A stretch of 64,000 nucleotides of DNA from Actinernus sp. WN-2022 (GCA_030867875.1 JAOWCC010000577.1:84239740-84303739), one strand, 5' to 3'. Positions 1 to 12,770 are shown, counted from the stretch's first letter. A program made the numbers and translations. The notes: generated by a model not told the origin, from the letters alone.

Positions 1-940
1 TCCTAGCTAATTATCGAAATAGTCTTGTATTGCGCAATCTAACAGGCTTTTAAAATTTGGAAACGTCCCGGGATTTGGAACTTCAATGAAATGGTAATGA
101 TTACAAATGCGAGCCATTTGCAGACTTGCATCGAAAACCGATATAATTTCTCTTCATTACAAAGGAAAAGAGACGAAACGAACTCTTTCCGTTGGATTAA
201 GCTGGCTGCTAGGAGGGATCGACAGTTCATCCGGCTCGATTCCGAAGCCAGAGAATGTAAAATATCGAGGTATGCCGTTAAATGACCAGGAAAATCCAAG
301 ATACTTTTGGTGATCTGAATGAATGCCTACATGATGGTGTGAAAAACCAGTGCCTTTATCGCGAACTTGTGATAATAAACGAAATCTTCGTATTTGAATT
401 AAGGCTTAATTAAACATTGGTTAAAGTGCCGAGATCAATGACGAATCGCAGCTTAAATTATTTCCTTAGGCGACTGTTAAAATAGTTCACGCAGAACGGA
501 GGGGCATTATGCTCTGATAAAACCTTTAATAAGCAGCTATATATGAAATTGCTTGCATTACGAATAGTGAGAGTTTGAACGAAGATCTGTTGTTCTACAG
601 GAAGTACTGAGAAAAAAGGTATACGCCAATGGTAATCTAAGCCTTGTCTGATCATCGCAAGTACGAAATATGGCGCTTACAAAATCTCAACTCAAAAAAA
701 ATACGCAGACCATCAAGCAGCGTTTGACACCTTAACTAGTGTATTGTTATCTGCACTGAATTCGTCACAATCACAAGAATGTAAATAGTCTAAGTCACAC
801 TAAACTTAACTTTGTGGTCGGTTTACGGCACAGGTTCTGGTCAATTGCAGCGGTCATCGCTCTTTGCAGCGATAATGTTTTTTTCTGCATGCCTTGGCAC
901 CCGCTGCACTATAAAGAACAAATATATAACAGATTACCAT
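1..940. other. Intergenic DNA, nothing recognised
   Basis: No open frame here has a recognisable domain, and the short ones look like chance. I see no RNA gene, long repeat or clear promoter. It is AT-rich and ends where the first copy of a 200-bp direct repeat begins. Confidence 0.5.
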
Positions 941-1949
941 AAATAAAATAACTGCAAAGTGGAGTCAGTAGTTGCTTTCACAGACCGAAGGAAGAACATA
1001 CTCGTTAAGCCACTTATACTCATATGCATATTGCATTATTACGTAACTGTTGCACAACGCATTATGCACAATGGACATTCCATTAACGGAACGTGCAGAA
1101 AGCAAATACCTGCTAAACTGCATAACGCAGATATTTTCATATTCTGCACTAACAAAGGAATAACCAATACAAGAGACATATTCATTGAGAATATTGGATT
1201 ATGGTCTGTCAGCAACGCCACAATCACGAAGGTTAAACAAAGCTTGCAATGTGTAGTATATCTGATGAGAGAAATACTTATCTTGAAACAAGGTCCCAGC
1301 CAACGTGTTGGTTTATTATCAATGCGAAAAGATTGCTCGTAAGCTCGGTATCTCCCTTTTTCCTCTCGCATATATTTCGTCTTCTTTTCTGCTCTCCTCT
1401 CCGAATGATACATTCTCGTAGGATTTAACTTTAGTGCAACGGAGGCTTCGTCGAACTTGTCTATAGGGACTTGTTGTGCGTAGTCGTCACCGGGTCGTAC
1501 TGTTGGTGTTGCCTTTGCGTTTTCAACTATAATTTTCATGGCGAGGCTTTTTTTATTTTACCACGTGCTCGACCGTCGAACTGTTCTCTTCAGAAAAGCG
1601 CTTTGCGAAGTCACTTCGCCTGGGCTTGATAACTTGCTTCAGATTGTCAGTTAATGCATTGATTAAAGAATAAGTCAACGGTAGACTGAATGGTTGCATC
1701 GGTGGTGGCGTCCAGGATTCCAATTCTTGTTTTCGCTCGTCTTCTAATAAAATAACTGCAATGTGGAGTCAGTTGTTGCTTTCACATACCGAAGGACGAA
1801 CATAATCGTTAAGCTACTTATATACTCATATGCATATTGCATTATTACGTAACTGTTGCACAACGCATTGTGCACAATGGACATTCCATTAACGGAACGT
1901 GCAGAAAACAAATACCTGCTAAACAGCGTAACGCAGATATTTTCATAAT
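941..1949. repeat. Pair of ~200-bp direct repeats around a 600-bp spacer
   Basis: About 200 bp at 941-1141 recurs in the same orientation at 1746-1949 with scattered substitutions. Both start with AATAAAATAACTGCA and end near ATATTTTCATA. The spacer carries minus-strand open stretches (about 1556-1740 and 1290-1539) whose composition looks protein-like, but I recognise no domain. Direct repeats flanking a short coding-like spacer could be a small LTR-type element or two insertions of one dispersed repeat. I saw no primer-binding site or polypurine tract, so neither reading is secure. Confidence 0.5.
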
Positions 1950-3405
1950 AAGGCTTAATTTTCACTCAGCTGCACTTAGTAATCTCCTCTGTTAGGATTT
2001 CATAACCTCCTGAGTTAGCTTTCTAACTCTTTCTCTATTGCTTCCTTGCCCTACAAGAAAACAACGAAATGCAAGAATATAGTCACTTTCAGGTATACCT
2101 ACTGCCAAGTAATTAGAAAACCTATTAATTAAAAGCAAAGAGAAAAAACCTTTGGCCATGGGGAAAGGGCGATCGAGATACATGTACAACGACTGAAAAA
2201 ATATATAACTGGCTGGCATAACCAACCACAAAAAGCGGTCAAAGAATAAATACGCGCGTGCATATACTATCTGAAATACAGCTCCGTCCGTTTCCTTGCT
2301 GCTATTACCAGGAGCGTCCATATATACTATGTTTAAGCTTTCAGACGGAACAAGTGAAGTCGGAAGCGTATTCATAACGGCTGAAGAGCATCATTGTAGC
2401 AAGGTGTCGTAGTTCTGTTTATATTTGGCATGTCAATGGTGACAAGAGGCCGGCATGCAATGGTGCATGTATATAACGAGCAACTACAGAGAGCAATTCA
2501 TATCTCGCCGTTCGTGCAGCATTCGGAAGGCAAATTTTTTGAACTTGTAATTATTTTAAGGTCTTAACTCCCGAGACCCTGTGCTACTGCATTCGATAGG
2601 GGAATAGGTTTCCCAGAGGTTTTTTGCCAAAATAAGTTTTTTATCTCTGGCTTTTTCGTATCGGCGAAAAATAATGAATACTGCATGAGGCGGAAGGCCG
2701 AATGCAGTATGAAGAAATTTTTAGTTCATCATACAGTCAGCAAGTGACTGTATTTTGCCGATAAAGCACAAACATAAAGTATCTAACCCTTTTAATATTC
2801 AAACCGAGTGCATATTGCAGTGACTGTTTATGCGTTTAATTCGCTAGCTGATAACTGAAGTAAACTACTGAACGAATTAAGACACGTGATCTTTTAATTC
2901 AGTTTTCAGTAATTGAAAACCAAAATAATAAGTGGACATTAATGTAAAAATATATATAGTATATACACAAATTCAAAGTCTTGCGAAGGAAAATGTAAGC
3001 ACTGGCCACTGTCCTACTTGCAGGTTTCACCGCCAACATTGTAATTGAAAACAAAGCTGCAGTCCTCGAAACGAGCGCTACCAAAATCAACAAATTTAGG
3101 AGAATTTTGCAGACTTGTGTTACAAATAGTACTGCTAGACTTAGAATGACTAACTTGCTTAACATTTTCCTGTAGGTGTACAGCCGATTGTCCATTTACC
3201 GGCGCTGCTTTTCTTGTTGTAAAGTTTGCCTTTCGCAGTAGGATTTAAGACTTGATACAATACTCAAAACAAAAACAAATAAGAAATTGAACAATAATTA
3301 CTGAGTAGGCAGGACCTGAATAAACCAAGGGGTTATCGAGTCAGGAACACCTTTACAAGCAGGAGATATAGGGACAAGAAGCTAATAATTCATTAAAGAC
3401 TAGTT
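1950..3405. other. Intergenic DNA with one dispersed hairpin repeat
   Basis: No recognisable gene. The only clear structure is the dispersed repeat at about 2,660-2,815, which recurs near 9,645-9,800. Minus-strand open frames at 1992-2375 and 2899-3195 have no recognisable domain and are probably fortuitous. Confidence 0.45.
2660..2815. repeat. Dispersed repeat with two short hairpins, copy 1
   Basis: This ~150-bp block is repeated in the same orientation at about 9,645-9,800. It contains two adjacent small palindromes: ATACTGCAT...ATGCAGTAT with GGC/GCC inside, then ACAGTCA-GCAAG-TGACTGT. Two nearby hairpins in a dispersed short repeat suggest a non-autonomous transposon end, but I could not assign a family. 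Confidence 0.55.
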
Positions 3406-3536
3406 ATTACATTAATAAAATAATAATAACAATAAACTAATAATAATAATGAAGTATATCGTAAGATGGATTACGAGAGGAGTTTAAGTAGCTCTAATAG
3501 TAATTGGGTAGAGTTGAAGTAAAATATTAGTGAATT

Positions 3537-5147
3537 TTACTGTTCATTTGAGTATTCATTAATTAACATAGCAGAAATACTTTTCTTAAATAAATTTATG
3601 TTTTTGGATCTGATATGTTGAGGAATCATTTCCCAAATGTTCATGCCGTTATGATTAATACATATTTTCCTGTAGTCAGTTCTAACAGGTTTTATAAAAA
3701 ATATTTGTTTCCGTTTTTGATGGGTTTCATACGAGTGAATTTCAGTTAGAGGGGTGAACATACTAATAAATGTTTCGCTAATATTTTTGTGGAAGATGTC
3801 ATACATAAATAAACTGGTGTGAAGTTTATGTATGTCATCTAGTATTAGGCAAGTTAATTTTTGAAACAAAGGTTTAGTGTGACAGTGCCATTCTTTATTC
3901 AGTACTGCACGAATAGCTTTGATTGAAGATATGTGTTCTTTCCAGGTTAGGTTTTGGTCAATTATAACTCCAAGATATCTTGTAAAGCTTTTTTCTGTTA
4001 TTACTTCCTGATCAATTATCAGTATTGGAGACTTGGTGATCGTTTTTTTTTTTTTGTACGAAAGTAAATACAATTTGATTTTGACACATTTAGAGATAAC
4101 CTGTTACTAGATAACCATTCATCAACCTCAGCATGGCCCTTGTTTATGGTTGCTTCAAGTTCATCTAAACTACTATTTGAATGGAACAGACTTGTGTCAT
4201 CCGCAAACAAAAATAATTTTAAAGAGGTTGATGTAGAGTTTTGGATGTCATTAATATATAAAAGAAAAAGGATTGGACCAAGCACTGAGCTGAGGTACGC
4301 CACAATTGACTTTTAATTTAGTTGATGAAGTACCATTTATGGAAACTAGTTGATATCGATTTGATAAATAAGATTTGAACCAGTCAAGAACAATACCTCT
4401 TAGGCCATAGTGTTCAAATTTATCTAATAATATATCATGGATTACAGTGTCAAATGCTTTTGCAAAATCAAGGAAAACAACTGAAGAAAACATATCTTTT
4501 TCAAAGGAGTCAATGATACTATTGAGCAAGTCCAGTATTGCCATAACAGTTGATTTCTTTTTTTGAAAACCATATTGGTGTTCAAATAGTATTTGTTTTG
4601 TTTCTAGAAAATGTTTTAGTCTTCACAGCATAACTTGTTCAAATAACTTAGAGAATATTGGTACGAGAGATATTGGTCTATAATTATTAACAAATAGTTT
4701 GGAGCCACCTTTGTGAAGAGCCATGCTTTTTTGAATTTTTAGTTTATCAGGGAAGCATCCATTTACAAAGGATTCATTAATTATAAACTCTAGTGGCATT
4801 ACAATTTCACTGTTAACAAGTTTGAATAATTTAATAGGAAAATTGTAAATCCCATGACTTTTGTTAGGATCAAGATTATCAATTAAAGTTTTAATTTCAA
4901 ATGAAGTCACAGGGGTAATGGAAAAGCTATCATTTATGCAAGATCGCAGAAAGTCTTTATTACATTTTTTAGGAGGTTTCATTTTTGATACGAGATTAGC
5001 TGCGATTTTATTAAAATAACTGTTGAATTTGTTTGCTATTATTAAGGGCTCAGTAATTAGTTTATTATCTTCTTGTAAACAAAACTGTTTAGAAGTAGAT
5101 GATGAGACATTAATGAGGTTCTTGATTCCTTGCCAAGTCTTTTTCAT
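3537..5147 (-). pseudogene. Non-LTR element A: reverse transcriptase, broken into four frames
   Basis: Four overlapping or adjacent minus-strand pieces (5147-4623, 4544-4251, 4303-4019, 4073-3537) together cover a non-LTR reverse transcriptase. Visible motifs are NYRPISLVPIFSKLFE in the first piece, FLDFAKAFDTV with the catalytic Asp of motif A in the second, FADDTSLF (the YADD-type active site) in the third, and YLGVIIDQNLTWKEH of the thumb/connection region in the last. The enzyme would copy element RNA at a nicked target site. At least three frameshifts separate the pieces, so no active protein is made. A short poly-A/T slip near 4,040 accounts for one break. Confidence 0.85.
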
Positions 5148-5346
5148 GTTATTTTTAAATTTGTTGAAATAATTTAAATAATAATTTGCCTTTGAGTGTT
5201 TAATAATATGATTAATCCTATTTCTATAATGTTTGTATTTTTGAAAGAGGACAGAGATTTTACTTCTAATACATTGTTTAAAATACTTATTTTATTTTTT
5301 ATTGATTTTCGTATACCATTTGTTATCCAAGGTTTTTTTTCTTGTT

Positions 5347-6429
5347 TCAATTTTTTGTTTGAAGGTTTAGTAAGTGGAACATGTTTATCAATTGTTGCAA
5401 GTAGATTATCATGAAAGTAATTATATTTATCATTGGTAGAAGATAAATTAGCCAGTTTTCATCTAGGTTTAAGTTTCTAATATAATTCACGAAGTTATCA
5501 GGAATAAAGTTTGAGTAGTTTCTTCTCAGTATGTTTTCAGAGGATTTAAAGGATATATTGATATCAGTTATGAGTAAGAAACTAGGTAAATGATCAGTTA
5601 TATGAGGTATAAGATTACCAGAGATTAGGTTTGATTTTAATGAATTAATGAAAATGTGATCAATAAGTGATGGGTTTGAGTGTTCTGTAAATCTAGTAGG
5701 TTGAGTAATCTGAGGAATCATAAGATGAGAAAACAGAATGTGTAAATAATTGCTTATGCAATCCTTGAATTCTGATTTTAGGAGATCAAGATTTAATTCA
5801 CCAGTCAATATTACAGTCTTGTTTTATTTATTTATTGTATGTAATGTTTTGTCCAGGTAATCAATGAATACTGATGGGTCTTTTACTTTCGGATGGAGAT
5901 AAGTGACACAATGTAATATATTTTTATCGTGTTCACTAGAAATTTCAATCCAAAGTGATTGGAATTCACCACCATCAGAATAAAATGACTTTGTCAAGTC
6001 ATCTCTTATTGTATAAATTATATAATTATGAATATAAAAACCACAACCACTGTTAGAAGTTGATCCGGGTAGTCTAATAAATTCATGATAATTCAATAAT
6101 TTAGGAGAATTAAATGAGGAATCTTTCCCTTTTGGATTCCATGTTTCTGATACAGCAATAATATTGAATACAAAGTCAAGACTAGTCAATAAATCAGATA
6201 ATTTATCAAAATTGTGATTGAGGCTTCTTATATTTGTATGAAATATTGAGAAGTTACTGTTATATTTACCACTGTTTATCTTAATTAATTTATGGAATTC
6301 ATGAGTGTTATAATAATTAAAATTAGGCCCAAAAGGAATTTCATTGTCAGGATTTGTTTGAAAATCAGGTGATAAGTATTTAGAATTTAAGGATAACAAA
6401 TCTAATTTTGGCAGGGAATTTGTCTCCAA
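5347..6429 (-). pseudogene. Non-LTR element A: APE-type endonuclease domain, broken
   Basis: Two minus-strand pieces (6429-5824 and 5808-5347) carry an apurinic-like endonuclease of ORF2. The first has NIRSLNHNFDKL, then SETWN with the metal-binding Glu, and GCGFYIHN. The second has SLIDHIF and TDHLPSF, matching the ID.I and SDH signatures of this family. The domain nicks target DNA to prime reverse transcription. A stop or frameshift between 5808 and 5824 and further damage after 5347 separate it from the reverse transcriptase. Confidence 0.8.
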
Positions 6430-6583
6430 GTCATCTAAAGCTATAGATTTTGATAAACAAGAGCAGCTGAAATTACTATTAAATTTAAATTGGGAGAGGT
6501 TTACAATTTTTTTGAAAAGGTACAGAGTCAGTTAGACAAATATATCATGCCCAGGGTTTCTGTGATGATCTGAGTTGCATGAT

Positions 6584-7030
6584 TTACTCTTCAGATAATA
6601 AGGAACATTTGAAATGGATTTTAGTGTTACAAATTGAACAAATAACACTGTTTTGATTTGGTTTGACTATTTTTCTGCATAATTTACATTTACGATTACC
6701 TTTTTTACTGACTGGAGTAGTACGTGCCTTTAATTGAAGGTTAAGAGATATTGGATTATTATTTATAATATGTTTTTCATATATTAAAAAATTAAATGAA
6801 AGAGAAAATAACTGTGATTTATTAAGACAAGAAAATGGGTAAGTTTGCCTTATGCACTTGGAGCAAAACCAAGATTCTGAGGAGAGAGAGAGTTTTTCAA
6901 ACTCTTTTTTGGTGAGGTTGATGCATTTAACATGTAACCAAGTGTAGCATAAATCACAAAATATTAAATTTTGATTATCATTTACATAACTGTTACAAAC
7001 ATGACATAACAAAATTTCGTTGCTAGCCAT
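6584..7030 (-). pseudogene. Non-LTR element A: N-terminal PHD-like zinc-finger segment of ORF2
   Basis: This 148-residue piece has two Cys/His clusters. The first, at residues 9-59, follows a PHD pattern: CHVC...CDLCYTWLHVKC...WFCSKC. A second partial cluster, CKLC...CSICNTKIHFKC, lies near the C-terminus. PHD fingers occur at the start of some animal CR1-like ORF2 proteins and may bind chromatin. It begins with a Met just inside 7030 and is in a different frame from the endonuclease piece downstream. It could also be read as a separate small protein, but its position argues for ORF2. Confidence 0.7.
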
Positions 7031-7459
7031 ATAATGAGAATGAATTTACGAATTAAAATAACTCTATCAATTTATATATCAGCACACTAAATTTAAGACT
7101 AACCAGTCAAGTGAATTTACATCTTCCATATTGTTGAAAGCTAAGACCACTGCTGACTATTGAAGGCATGATAATACCGTACCCTTGGACTCTCGCTTAT
7201 CTCGATAAGAATACTTCGATTTCGTGACCAGAAGAATTTGTAATTCTGTGCTCTTATAAACTCGAGCTCGATCCCTGGCGGCAGCGAACATAAGTTTTAC
7301 GTGTTGAGATTTGTAGATTGACTTGTAGAGACAAGATCAGCTTCATTCCTGATTCTAAGAATCCTTAAGCTCTCGCTTTGTCTCAGGAAGATACTACCAT
7401 TTCGATTCGTGACCAGACGAACTTGTAGTTCTGGGCTCTTCTAAACTCCATGGCGGCAG

Positions 7460-8092
7460 CGAACAGTTCTTTATTCCTACGAGAAAGACTTTCGTTTATA
7501 TAGATTTTGGTGGGTGCCCTAGATGGAATTAGCCCAGGTTGATGAGTGTTTTTGTTCTGATGTTCGATCTTTCGTTATAGAATTGGTCTCGTAGTTTTCT
7601 GTTGTTGAATTTAACGATGATATTCGAAGAATCCCTATGTGCTGCTTCAATGAGCCTATGTGCTGCTTCAATATCACTCGAGCCTATATTTAGGCTAAGT
7701 TTCTTACACAGGTCAAGGACTATTTCCTCAGGATTTTCTTCAGGTAATCTTGGTATCCCTGACAGTTCAATCATCGAGCGTCTTCCATACTGCTATAGGT
7801 CATTGACGGCCGTCATTGTATTGACAATAGATTTCACGGCCAAGGCTAACTGGATCTTCAGATCATCGTTATTCTTTCTCAAAGATACATTATATGTCAT
7901 TATGTTGTCCATTGTTAGTCTGAATTTATCATATTGATCACTAATAAATGTTTGGCTTTTCACCACCATGGATAGTTTGTTTTCTACGGCTACCAGCTTT
8001 GCTGAAATTGATTCATTCACATCCGTCAAAATCTTTTCAATCTTTGTCAAACGAGCTTCTAATGCAGTTTCAGACATCTTAAACTCTCTCAA
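7460..8092 (-). pseudogene. Non-LTR element A: ORF1 coiled-coil/RNA-binding protein, interrupted
   Basis: Two pieces lie in the same frame, 8092-7793 and 7774-7529, separated by a single TAG. The first has a heptad-rich helix (about residues 10-60) typical of ORF1 trimerising coiled coils. The second begins with RRSMIELSGIP and contains DIEAAHRL and IIVKFNNRKLRDQF, the signature of the ORF1 family common in marine invertebrate CR1/L2-type elements. More element-like sequence follows a further stop near 7,525. ORF1 proteins package the element RNA. Confidence 0.7.
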
Positions 8093-8202
8093 TATAATTC
8101 AACTCAAGTTTCAAACGATTTTTCTTCTCATTAAACCACGATTTTGCTTCTCGCCATGTAACAGTCACCCGTCGGCCATCTCCAGTACGCAAAACCCAGT
8201 CG

Positions 8203-9458
8203 CTACCGCAGCAACAGCAACTCTCGATAATTGCCGTAGTGCCGACCTGATTCGTTCCTGTGTCCTGATACTTGCATTATCCGATGCAGAGGAATACCAG
8301 CTCTATCGAGTAGAGTAATTGAGGTTGCTCTGATGCTATGATTTGTGTATTTCTGGCTTAAGTTTGCTGCAGAGGATATTTCTTTCATCATTGTCCCAAG
8401 CGTATTAACTCCAAGCGGCGACTTTTCAAACCACACAGTGTCGCCACGACAGAATTTTCTATTTGGTTTCTAGAACAATGCCTCTAATCCTGGGTTTAGC
8501 ACCGACAGCAATTTCCTGAAATACTGAACTGGACAATTGTTAGTTCCATTAGCAAACATTTTGGGGTCCCCTTCCTCTGCTTTGTCGCTTAATCCTCCCG
8601 GGTGATTTTTCGTTCTGCCTCTTCGGTCATGGCGAGAAACTCGATATTGTTTGCTTTATTTGAAAACTTGTTTTCTTCAACCTTCTCTTATTCTCCCGAC
8701 CTCGTCGACAAAAAAAACAGACTGATGTTAAACCAATTGACTCGTAGCAGAGATGTAGCTGTATATTCACCAAATGTGCCAGTCTCATAACATTTCTTTA
8801 TATCTTCTGGGTCATTATGGCAGAGTGGTGATGTATTTTGCATGTGCCTTCCTCTTTTACTCTCTTGAGTTTGGCATTCAGCGAACTGTTAGCGACCTTG
8901 AAAACAGGATCATTCACAATGGAAAACGTCCCCCAACTTGTTCTGAGGTAAGATGTCGGTGAATAGCGGCTCTAATGGCAAGATGAGCTGAACGACTGTA
9001 GTGTTTTTCAGGCGAACATTTCACTTCTTGGTAAAACTTTTTCAGCCGCTCGGAAAGAAGTTCTTGATTTAGATATTCGAGCTGCTCTTCGGGAAACCTT
9101 TTTTGAAGCCATTCTACAATAAAAAGTGCAATAAAAGCCAAAAGCTATTCTCATTCAAACATTTTGGATTTCATTCAATAACAGAGAACATTTCACAAAA
9201 ACACACTAATAAAATGTCACCTTTCATTATCGAAACTCCCCAGCGAGTTTGCTGCTTTGTTGAGGTTGGAATCGCTCTTTCTATGGAATCTAACACTTCT
9301 GTGTCAGTAAAATCTTCAAACCTACTTAGATGCTCTTTATCCCCATTGGCGTTGGAACTAAGCAGGGAATTAGCCATTGGTATTGACGAAGTTGTGTTTA
9401 CAAAGGGCAAAACGAGAACTGCAAAATAAATTGCCGGGTTCTCACTGCAACGTTTCAC
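8203..9458 (-). pseudogene. Crypton-type tyrosine recombinase remnant
   Basis: Read on the minus strand, the pieces follow the order of Crypton/DUF3504-like tyrosine recombinases. The N-terminal SAM-like part is at 9458-9171 (PTSTKQQTRWGVSIMK) and 9141-8914 (RLKKFYQEVK...YSRSAHLAIRAAIHRHL). A stretch with FFCRRGREN lies near 8,730. The catalytic C-terminus at 8436-8203 has GVNTLGTMMKEIS, the HxxR motif in NHSIRATS, and SGHRNE. Frameshifts and stops separate the pieces. These enzymes cut and rejoin DNA through a tyrosine; I cannot place that tyrosine with confidence near the damaged end. Family assignment is from motif memory. Confidence 0.65.
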
Positions 9459-11180
9459 GAGCAGGCCAGTCTCTCACAGAGGGAAGAGAGGGTCTGGGTC
9501 GAGTGATGTGGTCACCAATAATGCACGCTCAGTAGCCAATCACATGCTTGGATTTTGTACAATGCACGAAATTTGAACGTTAAGTAAGGGTTAGAGACTG
9601 CTTGTGAGTTCTTTATCGACAAATACAGGCACGCGCTGACTGTACGATGAACGAAAAATAATGAATACTGCATGAGGCCGAAGGCCAAATGCAGTATGAA
9701 GAAATTTTGAGTTCATCGTACAGTCAGCAAGTGACTGTATTTTGCCGATAAAGTACAAACATAAAGTCTCTAACCCTTTTAATATTCAAACTGAGTGCAC
9801 TGTCAGCCGTGAATTTCAATTGAAATCAGTTGTCAATAACAATTTCATCAGTAAAGAATTCAAATATTTCGCATGAATTAAATCATTTTACGGTAAATAT
9901 CTCCACAAAGAAAAGTCATTTCAATAGACAATGAATAAAAACAGAAGTAGATAACTTTGCAAAGAATAATTTACTTTGGCGTTCGGTCAGTTTAGTTGAC
10001 GCCTTGCGAGTACATGTTTGTACATTTAACTCGAAAACATTTCTCTTGGAGCCATGTATTAAAATATCGAGTATTTAGCCGGCTTAACTCCTAGATAGTC
10101 TACTTTCTTTAATAGTTTCTTTCATTCGAAAATAACTAACCTGCAGCAAGACAGTGAATTGAAATCTTGAAACCGGCCTCCATTGCTCGGCTCTGAGTCT
10201 GATGCAAACATTTTCCAAATAAAAATATCCTGGGTTTTCGAACCTTCCACTGAATTGTCGCTTCATTGTCTCCTCGTTTATTGACAGAGTAAGGTCTCGC
10301 TGGAAATAAAATCCATTTCTTCAGTTTGGACTGCTAAAGTATTGTAGAAACTTTTGTTTACTCAGATACATGTTGACTTGTTAGCTGTTGTACTTCCAGC
10401 GCTTGCATATCAGCCGTTTCTAAAGAACGATTATGCAAATGTTTGCCTGAAAACATAATGTGAGGCGAATAGTATGATTGTACATTTAACTCGAAAACGT
10501 TTCTCTTGGAGCCATGTATTCAAATATCAATTATTTAGCTGGCTTAACTCCTAGATAGTCTGCTTTCTTTAATAGTTTCTTTCAATCGAAAATAACTAAC
10601 CTGCAGATTCCAGTGGGGCAGTTGAATTGAAATCTTGACTAGAAACCGGCCTCCGGCCATGTGCTCGGCTCCGATGCAAACATTTTCCAAATCAAATATC
10701 CTGGGTTTTCGAACCATCCACTGAATTCTCGCTTAATTTTCTCCTATTATTGACAGAGTAAGGTCTCGGAAATACAATCCATTTCTTAAGTAAGACTACT
10801 ATAGAGTGTTGTAGAAACCTTTGACTTTGTTCACTCGGACACATGTTGACTTGTAAAGTTGTACTTCCAGCACTCGCAAATCAGCCATTTCCAACGAGCG
10901 ATTATGCAAATGTTCGCCTCAAAATATATATCTTCTGTCACACAGGCAACAGAGTTCAATCCTGCCGTTACCTTTCTAGTAATTGTCTGCATTTTCACTG
11001 TTTAATATGCGATGAGGTTTTGCAAGCCGTCCAAACACGTAACTAAGCGAAGGACTAGTCTCCCTTTCCCTAGGTAAGGGAGGGTCTGGGTCGAGTGCTG
11101 TGGTCACCAATAATGCACGCTCATTAGCCAATCACATGCTTGGATTTTGTACAATGCACGAAATTTGAACATTAATTACC
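9459..11180. repeat. Patchwork of direct repeats (130-460 bp)
   Basis: No gene. Three repeat pairs are visible. About 9,462-9,570 matches 11,055-11,175 (GGGTCTGGGTCGAGTG, then CAATAATGCACGCTCA). About 9,645-9,800 repeats the hairpin block of 2,660-2,815. About 10,015-10,440 is repeated as 10,477-10,915 with a 462-bp offset and small indels. The last pair looks like an old tandem duplication. Confidence 0.65.
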
Positions 11181-11214
11181 AATAAAGCACTCACACCAGT
11201 CTCTAACCATTAAA

Positions 11215-11303
11215 CAATGCACTCTCCAGGTCTTGAAAAACTGCGGATGCACGAGCGGAACGCGAGTGCATTTCGCAGCTTTTCAAAACCTCGAAAGTGC
11301 ATT
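11215..11303. repeat. Foldback (hairpin) element of ~89 bp
   Basis: The sequence reads AATGCACT...CTTGAAAAACTGCGGATGCAC, a short loop, then GTGCATTTCGCAGCTTTTCAA...AAGTGCATT. The arms are near-perfect inverted copies of about 38 nt. This is the shape of a small MITE or foldback element. I found no second copy in the window. Confidence 0.6.
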
Positions 11304-12239
11304 ATTTTGGTATAGAACAAGGTGAACCATCTTTTATTTGTTTTATAATATAAACCTCAACTTAGACGAAGGAGATTAAGCTATCTAAGTACCCGCGTAA
11401 AAATCTAAAAGCAAACTGACGACAACGAAAATCCCATTTTACTGTACTTGACTTGTTTTCAACATTTCTCGTCGCTGATTGGTCCAATTGTGACAGCTTG
11501 ACAATGATGATCTAAAAGCTTGTTTCTTAAATGGACGAAATAACCTGCTAAGAAGAGAAAGTGTTAATCGATAATAATGAAAGAGAGAAATTGCAAGAGC
11601 CGGCAAATGGGCTGTAAAATTGTCAACTGATCAAAACTGTTGCAGGAAACAAAGTGCTTTCTTCTACAATTTCTGGTCTGCACAGGAGAAGTTAATCTGT
11701 ACATTGTGAAAATCATTCATAGAGTAAACGGTAGCGAATTAGTGGTAGCTGAGTTGGACACGTGAGTTGAGGATTTCCGACTATTTTCTCCAACAACTGC
11801 ATCGTTTACACTGGTTACTGAATCTGTGCCCTGAAGAAGGATATTTAATTATCCTTAGAACAGTGTTTTAACTGCTGCTCTGATAGCCGTGTTGCATAGC
11901 TTTTGAGGCTCTCTTAGTTAGCATGGCCGCATGATCTACTCTTTGCAAGTTTTATTGCCCGCTTTTCATTTAGGAACATTCAGGAACCTCTTAAACGAAT
12001 TTCTGCATGGAAGCAGAGAAACCCTATTGTACTCTTTGTAATCACCCTTCTGGCTTCAGCATAAAACAAGCGTATTAAAGTTACCGTCGAGTTCTTGTTC
12101 AGTCATGTATTGTAGTTGTGTTGTCACTAATTACCTCTCGTGTTTTTAAATACACCTGGCTGTTAGAAAAACCGCACTTTTCTTATTTTCATTCATGTTT
12201 TATATCAAACTGTCAATGAGTAACACTGTATTATAATGT
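11304..12239. other. Intergenic DNA, nothing recognised
   Basis: No open frame with recognisable content, no long repeat and no RNA gene seen. Confidence 0.45.
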
Positions 12240-12770
12240 GGACATTGCTTTTCCCTCCTTTTCCCATCCCTCCTGACCTAAAAGACCTATCAGCTAATTA
12301 TTTCAAAAAACAATACAAAACTTATCTCTTGAATCGTCAAACTTAATTCTCAACTATCACTGATTTCCTGAATTCCTGATTTTCTCATTTTTATGGCAAT
12401 CGCATGTAAGTTTTTTTTTTCTTCTTCGTTTCTTTATAAGTTGTTAACATCATACTATATATTAATTTTAACATCAAACCTTCTTCTTCCTAGCTGTGAA
12501 TATGATCAATATATGCATGCTAATTACTTTAAATTGTTTAGTCATCTATTTCATTGTAATTTTTAACTGAGCTCAGCCTATTTTTACTTTCCTAATTACA
12601 GCAGCCAACTCGAAAGCCTTGCGCTACTTTGGCTACTGCACACAGAATTGTATTATCCTTATTTCTAAACTAATGACTTCAATCCATTGTATTTTTTTTT
12701 CATGCTACTCCTGTTATTTACGTTTTCGAATCAGTGTGAAATAAATTGTCTTGTCTTGTCTTGTCTTTTC
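12240..12770 (+). mobile_element. 3' end of a non-LTR retrotransposon (plus strand)
   Basis: Near 12,285-12,340 one plus frame resembles the reverse-transcriptase C-terminus (LSANYFKKQYKTYLL). It is followed by an imperfect hairpin at about 12,600-12,645 (AGCAGCCAA...TTGGCTACTGC). The segment ends in a TTGTC tandem tail (12,746-12,765). A hairpin of the same shape occurs at about 40,527-40,577, also downstream of a similar C-terminal peptide, suggesting a shared 3'-UTR recognition structure of an L2-like family. Confidence 0.5.

Larger units (their letters stand above)
3410..8092 (-). mobile_element. Decayed non-LTR retrotransposon A (CR1/L2/Jockey-like), nearly full length
   Basis: The minus strand shows the expected order: a coiled-coil ORF1 (8092 to about 7460), then ORF2 with a PHD-like zinc finger, an APE-type endonuclease and a reverse transcriptase (7030 to 3537). 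The 3' end is a TAA/TTA-rich microsatellite at about 3,410-3,455, as in many CR1/L2-type elements. Frameshifts and stops break both ORFs, so it is a dead copy. Family placement comes from domain order and motif style and needs a reverse-transcriptase tree. Confidence 0.8.

Noticed and set aside
1039..1539. 166-residue minus-strand host gene exon
   Set aside because: Half of it lies in the 200-bp dispersed repeat and no domain or splice pattern could be supported.
941..1949. Complete LTR retrotransposon
   Set aside because: The 200-bp repeats are too diverged, lack clear TG...CA ends, and the 600-bp spacer has no gag or pol motif.
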